Part shown: positions 53,931 through 64,000 of the stretch, in pieces
Position numbering within the stretch: the first letter of the stretch is position 1
How the letters are laid out: the number at the start of each line of letters is the position of its first letter
NCBI GenBank assembly: GCA_907165065.1
Contig: OU015525.1
Span: 42,266,037 to 42,330,036, forward strand
Direction: 5' to 3'
Length of the DNA stretch: 64,000 nt
From: Caprimulgus europaeus
Lineage: Eukaryota; Chordata; Aves; Caprimulgiformes; Caprimulgidae
Notes under the pieces: model-generated
Database searches by the model: none
What the model was told of the DNA's origin: nothing
Seen by the model: only the letters and a program-made list of their open reading frames with translations
Translations under genes and position numbers: made by a program

Positions 53931-56900
53931 TCTTTCTGTATTATAATTCCTCCTAGAATTGGTTTTATTTCCCAATTTAAATATGTTGTGCTACTACGTC
54001 AAGCAGATGATGGATGAGATTTTTCTTCCCCCCTGCCTTATAGACATCAAATTTTATAAATTTTATCATCCCTGATTTAATATGCATTGTGCTGATTTCT
54101 TTTTCCTATTTTTTTTTTTCTAGATTTTGTTTCTATTGAAGCTTCCATTTCCTTACCTCAATTTTATTGGTGTATCTGAATAGCCTTTAGCCTGGGGCAA
54201 AGCTGAGCCTATACTTTGTAGCTTTGACTGCCCTGCAGGAACTAAGCATTGTTACTTCTTTACAACAGCCTCTTTGTCCTGTCATGCCTCTGTGCCCTTT
54301 CTGGACGTGAAAGGAATTCTGTTGAAGTTTGCTGGAGTTTTACTTTCTTTGGCTTTGTTTCCTAATCCAGTATTGTAATTGATAATTTTGATGAGAGCCT
54401 TGTGATGTTGCATCTCACTGTGGAGGATAAGGAGTGGATTATTCCATTGAACCACCGAGATCTTTTTCATCCTCTTTTTATCCATCCTGTGTCCCTGCTC
54501 TCAACACAGTCTGAATTTCCTATTAGCTGGTTTGTTGCATGAGAAAAAAAGTCCTCAGACATGTACAGCTGCATCTCTTGCACTGGGATGAACCTCTGGC
54601 CTTCTCTGTCTTTCCTTTCTTTTATATGATCTTTGTTTGGTTCTTTCCCCTCCCCCATCCCTTCTTTCTGCCTCTTTCTTCCTTGTCCTGAAGTTCCTGA
54701 AGTGTTGCAAGGCTGTGTTTGTTTGTTAGTTTGTTTTTCTTCTTCACCTGATGCCTCTTTAGTCACACAATTAAAGACCATTTTTCTCAGGTGTTCCAGA
54801 TCTTACTTTAGTCTTCGCTACTCAGTGCTTTATGCAGGGAAAAATTCAACTGAGTGCCTGTTGAAAACTATTAAGCAGAACTTCTCTCTATAGTGTCATC
54901 TTTATTGGGTCTTTTTCAGTGCTGCCTCAGTTGCCATCACTACCCATTCTCTTTCCTCCCCCCTCTTTCTCTTGAAGCGTAAATACCATTCATTTCACTT
55001 ACAAATTTTAATGTTGTTTAAGCAAATGTAGCTTTCTAAGTTTGTATTTTGAAGAGATGGAGATGTTTTTTTCTGCAGCAATATGGATGCAAATACATCT
55101 CTTGCTGCCTGCGAGACCACAGCTTCAGGTTAGTGTAGTTTTAAATTTTGACTCTTCTGGTGCTTAAATGTTGTAAACAGATATGAAAAATCACAATTTG
55201 GGTTAAAAAAAAGCCAATTCATACTATGGAGAAATCCTAGATCACCAAAGACAATAAATATAATACTTGAAATAAATAGATTTCTTTAATATTCCTCTCC
55301 ACCTCCTGCCCCAAGATGACTTGAGAAACAGATGTTGGAAAATGATGATTCTGAAGAGCATATTCTTGAAGACCTTTTTCATGTAGTGCTTGTAATAGAA
55401 ATATTTTATATTCACTCTGGTCATATCTCACAAGACCCAGGCTCTGCAGTATCAGCAGCTCGATGCTTGAAATTTAATTTGTGTGCCTGGGACTCCATAG
55501 CCTGACAGAATTACAAAGGTAACTTTTTTCTCATCAGTTCCCTTTACCATAAATCAGTAACAGTGAAGTGTAAACCCCTTCTGGAGAAACACTCTGAAAT
55601 AACCTCCATTGCAGCTTGTGTAGGTGATGCTAGTAATTTACGCAAAAGCAATTTAAATCTTGGTTTTTCTCAAAATAGCCTGCTCTGCACCATCTATTCC
55701 TGCCTCTGCTCAGTGTCTCAAGGCATATTTCATTTGAAATACCCGTGGTGCAAAATCTCTAGCTGTTTGCTTCTCCATTGTGCCCGATCTGGTTTCCACA
55801 GAAGTAATTGAATTGGGGACGTTTGTCAGGTTAATGGATTCCAAAAGAGATCAGGAAATGGAGGATGATTTCTCAAGCTGCACTTCACCTGTCAACAGCT
55901 TCTATGGCCTTGCAGAGTTATAAAAGAATTTGTACTGATGGTTTTCCTCCCTCCTCCCTGTAGACAGACAGCTACCACCTTGCCTACCTTAGAAGAAACC
56001 AACTTACAAAACCCCTGGAGAATATATGTTGAGGCTCCAGCATAGTGCACGTGTAGCAGTTGTTCTGCTGTTCTCCTCAACGCGGCTCACCCTCCTTCCA
56101 TGCTGTGTCTTGATACAAATCCTGGCTCCTAGGGCAGTGAAGAATTTCTTGCTGTTCCCACTCAACCTTTTTGCTTTTTGGGAGGCTGGCAAAGTGGCAG
56201 AAGGAGTTGCATGGCTTGTGTTAAACATATTTCATTGCTGCCACTGTTTCCTTCTGTAAGCAGAGCTATGGCTTCATTTTTCTCTCTTCTACCATGACTG
56301 CAGGAAAAACTGCTCCTCTAAGGCATAAACACCAGGCAATCCAGGAGAGGTAATATTTTTTCCTGGTGTAGTTATGGCTAAAGAGTTCCATGCAGCTTTT
56401 CCAGGGGTGAGAGTTGTTTGTATTTCCTTTAAAGGTACTTTAAAAAAAATCTCGATTATATTTTTTTCTATTATGTGGAGCTGTTAAAAATTGCAGATAA
56501 AATGTGTCATTTTATGAACTGGTAGGCAAGCTATTTCCTACCTGAAGTGCCTGGGGAGTAAGTGAAATAGAGCCAGACCTGATCAAATGACGCTTCTGAG
56601 ACTAACTGAAGGGACTGATAATAGTTTCATGGCTTTTTACTTTTAGGCTGAAGCATGTGCCATGCCTGAGAGGACATCATTCACCTGTATGGGGGCAGGA
56701 GGAGCTGGTTGGGTTATACAGGTAAAAATACCTGGCAGCAAATAACCTGAGCACCTGAAAGCTGCTGCTGTGCTTCTGCAGCCTGGCTGGGGAGTCGCCG
56801 CTGGGAGATGTGCGGCTGAAGGGCCCTTGGGAATAACCCGGGTCCACGCGATGCACTGGGAGATGATACTGGGGGAAATGTGCAACTTCTGTCTGTGTTC

Positions 56901-57173
56901 CCATTTTGGTAAGTCCACCTTTTATAAGCTCTGGTGTCCTGGTTGAATTCCTGGTATCAGTCTTAGATGCCTTATATATCTGAAGCAATATGTATAGTCG
57001 TTTCTGTTTTATTTCAGAGGAGCAACTCACTGATGACCAAAGGTTAAGCCCTTAATGTTTTCATCGACTTTTCTGAGCTTTCAGAAACTCTGCTGAGAGA
57101 CCAGGTAGCAACTTATCTGTCTATTTAAAGTACCCTTAGGCTGTAGTGTTTTGAATGCAGTAATTGCCACAAA
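53931..57173. other. Intergenic, no gene seen
   Basis: AT-rich sequence with short frames on both strands (up to 117 codons at 56677-57030 minus) lacking recognisable domains. No LINE or LTR recognised. Confidence 0.45.
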
Positions 57174-57241
57174 TTGAGCAACCTGATCTAGTGGAAGGTG
57201 TCCCTGCTCATGGCAGGGGGGTTGGAACTAGATGATCTTTA
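57174..57241 (+). repeat. Short CR1 LINE piece (copy f)
   Basis: About 68 nt matching the tail of copy d (GAGCAACCTGATCTAGTGGA then AGGTGTCCCTGCTC to AACTAGATGATCTTT). It is missing the terminal TTCCAACCCAAACCATTCTG part, so it is truncated at both ends. Confidence 0.85.
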
Positions 57242-60200
57242 AAAATAAAGGTTGCAGTATTATCAGGAGCTCCTGTCTAACATAAATAACTTGGTGATGT
57301 TGCTTAATTAAACCAGTGCTTGGGAATGCTATTTAATCACCACTATTGCACACCAGGATTTGTAATAAGTCAAAGAGGCTAAACAAAAGCAAGCTGTGTT
57401 CTGATGCAATTTGTTATGAAAATAGTTGGTTATATGCCACATGGGCGGAGCAGGCTTCACATTTAACTTGCTGTGTAGCCTCCCTGCTGAGGTATGACAT
57501 CAAGAGATAACTGTTTTGTATTAAAGAAGAGGGTTTTCATAAGAAGGGCCCAAATCTTTTAGCAGGTCCTGTGTGCAAGTGCAGGGCATTGCTTGGTAAC
57601 CCCACGTTCCCCAGACATCTGCAGCAACTTGATCAGGGCATTGGTGAGGGACCTGCCATGTTTAGCTGCACTGGTGGATTGCCCCAGCATCAAAGTTATT
57701 CTCAATTTCATCCCTTTTAATGGCTAATTCAGTGATCTTGTTTCCCTGGGCACATCTTTGCAGAGAGCTCTCCTGAACTGGAGGATTCAGGCGAGCACCA
57801 GCGTCTGCACAAGGTGATGTTGCAGCGGGGAATGGAGAAGGTTTGCGCTGGAGAGGGGAGAGCTCTGAAGTACAGCCACTCCTCATTTCTCCGTGAATTT
57901 TTCGTAGGGCTTAACCAGTATCCCTGAAGGGCTCTGAATCTTTGAATTTGTAGAAGCAGAACATTGTCTCATGATTGTAAAAAAGGTTCAGAAAAGATCA
58001 GCAAAAGCCTTTCTTGTTGGTTCTGGTCCCCCATTCTCAGAGGCTGCAATATTAATTACCTTTATCTTGGCGTCAGTTGTGTTTCTTGATCCTATTCTTC
58101 CTGTTGGGAGATGGGACCAGAAAATCACTCCTCTGATGGCTTCAAACCTTCTTGCTTCCAGATTCACTGAAACTAGTAAGGATATTATAACTTATCCTTC
58201 TGCTGATATTTTCCTATAGCTACTTATCTTCGGTGTCAGTAACTCTGCCCCTGACACCTCCTGAAGTCATTTAGAGAGAAATCACTTGGAAACACTGTTA
58301 CTTCTGTCTCTAGTGGGTGTGCTAATAGTATTGCAAAGTTTACTTTCTTCCTGGAGTCAGAATGCAAAAATTAAGAGCACCACAAGCTCGATGTATTAGA
58401 GGTCTTAGAAAGACCTCACACAAATCTCACACCTATGTTAGAGGGGACCATTTTATGAGACATGGTCTGTATGTATGTTATCTGTAGTGAAGCTGATACC
58501 TCCTCACGTGAAGAAAAATCTTAACTGTGAGGAGCAGGCAGAACTAATGAGCTGGTGTATAACTGGAGCCTTAATTACCAAACTGATATGCTGTGTTTCT
58601 CTTGTCTTTGCTGGGTCAGATTCATGCCTTTCCGGGACAGGTTGCAGTATTATAGCTAAATTTTAAAAATGCCTTAATTAAGCTGTTTGTGCACACAACT
58701 ATTTTTTGTTTGCTTTTGTAGGGGAGAAAAACAGCTTTTGTAAATGTGATACTTCATAATTATCTCGTGACTGAGTCTGCTGGTGAGACTTGTTTTTTTC
58801 ACACAGAATGAACTGCCCTGCAATACAACAATACACTTGTGTTTTGTTACCTGAATTTGTTCTTTCTCTTGCATCTGAAGAGCTATGTGGTCGTCAACCT
58901 TCACTTCCCCCTTAAGCATCCTAAGTCACTCAAGTAACTATTACAGTACTCCATTCCCATGTTAAGGTTCCCTTGATGATAATAGGGAAAGCCACTTCTG
59001 TTGTCTCCAGCTTTTTCCCCAAAGCTGTCTCCCTTCTTTGAATAGTTTTGTTCTGGTGTAAGTGCTCTGTTAAGATCACACAGGTATTCTTGTTTCATCA
59101 GTGCCTTTGCAATGGCATCATAATTTATTTGTTGTGTAGCAAGTTGAAGATATGAAGGGAAGGTGTGTAGCATTAAGTAGGTGTTCAATCTGAGATAATT
59201 CTGAGCTGTTTTACTAATCAGATGGTCCTTGATGGCAGTGTCGCTGCCTTCACTGTGCTGACCCATTTCACAACACTATGAAAGCTCTGCAACAGTATTT
59301 TGTTTCTACCCATCCTTCCCCATTTCAGTCATTTGCTCTGTTTGGCTTTGCTGGCCAGTATCTCAAAACACAGGCCAATGTAACCTAATTCTTGACTGCA
59401 GCGAACGAGCACCATCTGTGTTCCTGATGGGGATAATTGGTATAGTCCTGTAAAAGCTTGTAAGGCTTTGGAAGATTATTGAATGTAAGAGTAGGATTTT
59501 AATTTATTTATTTATTTATTTTTAATATAAGTTGTTAATTTTGTTAGCAGAGAAGATGAAGCTTTTCTGCTTTTTCTAGTGCTGGAGCTAAGAAGAGGTT
59601 AACTCCTGCTTCTGCTTGCAAGTCTTCTATGGTTTCCTGAGATATGGGACTGATTTTGCCTGCGTGTGGCTACATAACAAGCTCTAATTAAGCGGATTTG
59701 CAGTCTCCTTCCTGAGCTGAATTGCCCTGACATATTTCCCAAGTTTAACATATTGATTGTTAACGCAGCATGGTTTTTTGTTTTGGTTTTAAGGGGTTTT
59801 TTGGTATTTTTACAACATTTGTTTAGGTGATAAGCTGTTAGTGATTTGTTTACCTTAACTAAATTGCTTAGGTATTACGGTATTGGGAACTAGTCTGAAC
59901 ATGATACCAACTCCCCTGTATGTTCACCTTAAAAGGAGCCAATTAATAGCTGTTGAACTAATAATGCAAATGCGAGGTTCTCCAAAAGAATGAACCAGAG
60001 GCTGGAGAGTTCCCAGTCTGAAATAATAGTCAGCATCTTTGAATGGTTCTAGTTTGTATCCAGCTCCAAGCAGACATTGAAGCTGATGCTGCAAACAAAT
60101 AGTCTCTTGATGCTTTACTCTCTACCTTACACAGAAAGTTAAATATTGGGGCAGAGACTGGGACAAAGTAGCCTGAGCACTTGTTACAGATACAGAAGAC

Positions 60201-61199
60201 AGAGGTTATTTTTATCTCAGTGAATCAACCATACAAAATGGAGCTGCTCAAGCAAAGCAGACGGAGAAACTTCTCAGAACACTAGGCTGGCGGTCACAAC
60301 ATCCTTCTGGAGAGCGATACCTGGTTTCAAATTGTTATTTAAAATTAGGCATGTTCAAATGATATATTTGAACATGAGTATTCTCAACCAGAATGAGTAG
60401 TCAAACCATTATTTTGAGGCTTGCAGATTTTTCCATTTAGACTTAAGCTCCTAAACAGCTTAAATGCTTTTCAGAGTTAATGGGAACTCTCCATGAAGAG
60501 AATGGAGACTAAATCCAGCCAGGCAAACTTGATTTCACCTTAGATGACAATATAAGTTAGTCCACTTAACACCTGGAGACAGCTCTCATGCACACAGAAG
60601 AGCTGATATAATGTTGTCTTGATTTTTAATGTAGTGGTTTATTTTTTCTCTCTAAAATTCACTGGAAAATGTCATCCACTTGGATAGAAGCAGTATTGAG
60701 TGGATAACTATATAATTTATTTTATTTATTGAGACAAAATTTTCTCATAAAATGCCTATAAGCAGTTTGTGATTCCATCAGGGTTATTTGTTCTTTAATT
60801 TAACTTAATTTTCTGTTTAGAACTGGGTTTTGTTTCTCTCTGTTATTGTTGGCAGCAGTTATGTGATTTAACTGATGCCATCAGTTTGAGCTAGATGAGC
60901 TGCTATAATTACATAACTCGCAGTCTATCACCTATATATCTTGACTGGAGGAAAACAGATTTGTAATCAGGAGAAAAAGTGGAGGCCATGGGATGGGGAG
61001 GAGGATTTGACTCTTGGGGAGCAACAGTAAATGAAGTGGATCATGAAACTTTTCTTAACCTGAGGGGTATCTAAAAGGTCAGTCCTAGATACATAGCCTA
61101 TTTTTATATCTCTTCTGAGTTCAGATGTGAAATGAAATCTTCTTTTGCAAACTATTCATGTTACAGTAGTTTCTACTCAGGGGGTTGCCATTGGTGGTG
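57242..61199. other. Intergenic, no gene seen
   Basis: No gene or repeat family recognised. A TTTA run lies near 59503-59523. An ATGCAAAT octamer at 59964-59971 lies in a complex-looking stretch (about 59640-60060) that might be conserved non-coding DNA; I cannot test this here. Confidence 0.4.
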
Positions 61200-62182
61200 T
61201 GAAATCAAGCTGGAGGCCTGTATCCAGTGGGGTTGGGTCCAGTATTATTCAACCTATTCATCAATGACTTAGATGAAGCAACATGGTGCCTCCTCAGGAA
61301 ATTTTCTGATGATACTAAACTGGGAGGAGTTTTGAATACGACAGGTGGCTGCACTGCCATTCAGAGGGACCTCAATAGGCTGGAGAGATGGGCAGAGAGG
61401 AACCTCATGAGGTTTAACAAAGGAAAGTGCAGGGTCCTGCATGTGGAAAGAAATAACCCCATGCAGCAGTAAAGATTGGGGGCTGACCTCCTAGAAAGCA
61501 GCATTGTGGAGAAGGACTTGGGAGTCCTGGTGGACAGCAAGTTAAATATAAGCCAGCAGTGTGCTTTTGTAGCCAGGAAGGCCAATGGTATCCTGGGTTG
61601 TGTAAGGAAGAGTGTTGCCAACAGGTCGAGAGAGGTTCTCTTCCCCCTCTACTCAGCCCTGGTGAGGCCCCTCCTGGAGTATTGTGTCCAGTTCTGGGCT
61701 CCACAGTACAGGAAGGACGGGGAACTCCTGGAGCATGATCAGCAACGGGTGACTAAGATAATTAAAGGACTGGAGCATCTTTCATATGAGGAAAGGCTGA
61801 GGGAGCTGGGCCTGTTCAGCCTGGAGAAAAGACAACTCAGAGGGGAACTGATTAATGTTTATAAATATCTAAAGGGAGAGTGTTTAGAAGATGGGGCCAG
61901 ACTCTTCTCATTGGCACCCAACAAGGACAAGAGGCAATGGGCATAAACTGCAGCATAAGAAGTTCCACCTGAACATAAGGAAGAACTTCTTTACTGTGAA
62001 GGTAACTGAGCACTGGAACAGGTTGCCCAGAGAGTTTGTGGAATCTCCCTCCCTGGAGATATTAAAAAAACATCTGGACAAAATCCTGGTTCATGTGCTC
62101 TAGGAGTCCCTGCTTGAGCACAGTGATTGGACTAGATGACCTTCAGAGGGCCCTTCCAACTTCAATCATTCTGTGATTCTAC
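61200..62182 (+). mobile_element. CR1 LINE 3' half with RT catalytic motif (copy g)
   Basis: 5'-truncated within reverse transcriptase. The frame from 61227 shows [13 protein letters not shown] and the catalytic box FSDDTKL (61302 on), then [16 protein letters not shown] nonsense codon at 61470-61472 interrupts it. The frame resumes with [20 protein letters not shown] through [28 protein letters not shown] and YKYLKGE. A frameshift near 61920 moves the end into the 61891-62103 frame (NIRKNFFTVKVTEHWNRLPR). The tail ends in ATCATTCTGTGATTCT near 62182. Two disabling mutations plus truncation make it inactive. Confidence 0.93.
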
Positions 62183-62822
62183 CTGCCCCAGTGGGGACTC
62201 TTGCTGTTTTTGCTAGGCATTGTGCATGCTAACAACATCTTGCTTGTTTGCCTGAAATAGGCCCATCATCCCATGTGTGCTGTATTAGCTGCAGAGCCTT
62301 GGTGGGCTAAATTTTAAGCATTTTTATTATAACTTGAGTATGTACACTGGGTTGATTTCTTCTTCTGGGAAGCAAGCCTAAAAGAAATATGATGACACTC
62401 ACGACAGTCATTTACTGCTCAGCTTCCTTCTTTAGGTATATAAAATACAGCATAAAATGAATTACCGGAAATTATAGACAGTGAAAAAGGTTAACTTGGT
62501 GAGTTAGTTTGGTAGGGGACAGATCTCAGTGTCAGGGGGGAAAATACCTATTCTGATAACTTTTGGTTATTGCAGGCATTTCGCCATGAGTAGCTGTCAG
62601 CTGTCTGGGAAGAGATGTCAGCTCTGCAGCCCTTCTGGTTAAACAGAAATCCTTAATGTGCTTTCTTGCAAATCTGCAAGCTGTTTCACCTTTTAGGATA
62701 TGAAACAGCGGCTTCCCCCTTATTCTGTGGTCTCTGACTCAATGTGGTTCAAGATGGACTTGGACACTCAGCTCATGAGTTTTTTCTCTGAATCTTCATG
62801 AGCTGAAGCAAAGCCAAAAAAG
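62183..62822. other. Intergenic spacer between two CR1 copies
   Basis: About 640 nt of AT-rich sequence with no recognisable gene or repeat. Confidence 0.6.
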
Positions 62823-63205
62823 AGAATCATATAATGGTTTGGCTTGGAAGGGACCTTAAAGATCATCTAGTTCCAACCCCCCTGCCACGAGCAGGGACAC
62901 CTTCCACTAGACCAGATTGCTCAAAACTTCATCCAACCTGGCCTTGAACACTTCCAGGAATGGGGCATCAACAACTTCTCTGGGCAACTGTTCTAGTGTC
63001 TCACCACCCTCACCATAATAAAATTTTCTTCTTTATGTCCAATCTAAGCCTACCTTCTTTCAGTTTAAAACTATTACCCCTTGTACTGTCTACCAAGGCC
63101 TGCCACTACAGGCCTTGGTAAAAAGTCTCTCTCAGTCTTTCTTATAAGCTTCCCTTTATGTATGGAAAGGCCACAATAATGTCTCCCTGGAAGCTTTTGC
63201 ATTTT
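62823..63205 (-). repeat. CR1 LINE 3' fragment (copy h)
   Basis: Minus-strand CR1 tail. The plus strand begins GAATCATATAATGGTTTGGC then TTGGAAGGGACC, continues through CCACGAGCAGGGACACCTTC and GGCCTTGAACACTTCC to the TTTCCTTATGAA-type region. It is of the same subfamily as copy d. It is diverged and contains a perfect inverted repeat at 63091-63120 not seen in the other copies. Confidence 0.9.
63091..63120. repeat. Perfect 12-bp inverted repeat, 6-nt loop
   Basis: TACCAAGGCCTG and CAGGCCTTGGTA flank CCACTA. It lies inside CR1 copy h. One arm corresponds to normal CR1 sequence and the other may have arisen by a template-switch or duplication event. Confidence 0.9.
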
Positions 63206-64000
63206 CAATTCCAGAATTTCTATGATATTTATGAACTGAATTGCACAGATAGGGGAATAAAGGTTTTACTAGTGCTCTGCAGACTTTGCTGTGCCTGGTT
63301 TATCCCATCCTTCTAGGGGTATATCTACACGTGGCTTCAAAAAGGGAATAAACTATGCCAAAGAAAATGGGTGTCTGTAGCATCCTAAATCCTTAGATTC
63401 TCTGAAAGAGCTGTTGGAACAGAGCTCCTGTTCAGCTGCAGGAAGATTAACATCTATGGAAACAGCAGGTGTTTTTCACTGGCTGAGGAACAACCATTTG
63501 AAATAAAACAGACAATCAGCATGTAAGAGCTAAGGTCAAAAGAAGAACTGAATCCTCTGCATATATCTTTAGTGGTGGCTTCATTTGCATCTGTACAATG
63601 AGCTGTATAATTTGCTTGTTACTGGGGGACTGTGTGGGTTGTGGTGGTTTTGTTTTTTTGGGTTTTGTTTTGTTTTTTTTTTAAGGCTGAAACCATATTC
63701 TCTCTGAATGTCTCTTCAGTGATACAGAAAATCACTAATAACAAAGGTGAAATGAAAGCCTTTCCATGGTGTCTGAGAAATATAATTTTTATTTAGTCTC
63801 CAACACACATCTCTGCTTTTCTTTTTTGTAAAGCAAAGTCCTGGTTCTTCAGTTTACTCATCTGCCTATTAAAACTTAGATGATTATAATAAAATAGCAC
63901 CCAAAATTCCCTATAGCTCTTCACAGAATTGTTTTTCCTTATGCTCTATATCATGGGGAGTCTGATGTTACAGAGCAAGATTTATTTCAAGCTATTTGTT
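63206..64000. other. Intergenic, no gene seen
   Basis: AT-rich with a G/T-rich stretch near 63637-63682. No gene or repeat family recognised before the window ends. Confidence 0.5.

Noticed and set aside
56643-57030. Minus-strand frames of 91 and 117 codons
   Set aside because: The two frames overlap each other, no known motif is visible, and there is no splice or promoter context.
1-64000. CRISPR arrays, operons, ribosome-binding sites, tRNA or rRNA genes
   Set aside because: The window is a vertebrate intron-bearing locus. No regularly spaced direct repeats, cloverleaf with A/B boxes, or rRNA motifs were seen on reading.

Overview
This is vertebrate, most probably avian, nuclear DNA. The evidence is interspersed LINE fragments of CR1 type (3' ends closing on the CATTCTGTGATTCT-like tail), LTRs of a familiar avian endogenous-retrovirus type, and long AT-rich GT-AG introns. 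I cannot name the species. There is one protein-coding gene I can support: a complete copy of ATP6V1H, the H subunit of the V-type proton ATPase, on the + strand from a CpG-island promoter (about 3870-4560) to a poly(A) signal at 49821.

ATP6V1H was reconstructed exon by exon. Thirteen coding exons join without a frame break into 1443 nt (480 codons plus TAA). Every intron is GT-AG and every exon matches the recalled vertebrate protein. Exon 6 (54 nt, 18 residues, phase 0/0) corresponds to the cassette skipped in the short mammalian isoform. The Met-Thr-Lys extension recalled at the mammalian N-terminus is not encoded next to the start here.

Layout: 1-3870 is intergenic, with two CR1 3' ends pointing at the promoter. 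3870-4560 is the CpG island, with GC boxes and an M-box/CLEAR-like TFE/MITF site beside a candidate exon-1 donor. 4013-49507 holds the introns, carrying three antisense LTRs (11.3, 18.5 and 29.7 kb), two sense CR1 copies (23.3 and 27.95 kb) and one antisense CR1 with an uninterrupted reading frame (36.7 kb). 49.85-64 kb is intergenic, with a long near-perfect hairpin (50.4 kb), a 42-T tract beside a possible retrocopy (53.6 kb), and three more CR1 copies (57.2, 61.2 and 62.8 kb).

I found no undescribed multi-gene system, CRISPR array, tRNA, rRNA or operon. The observations most worth following are the 27-bp hairpin at 50405-50483, the solo LTR ending about 35 nt before a constitutive exon, the M-box/CLEAR-like promoter site, a poison-exon-like segment in intron 9, and the oligo(T)-flanked segment. 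Exon joins come from reading frame and splice consensus. Repeat family names and protein comparisons rest on recalled family features, not on a search.
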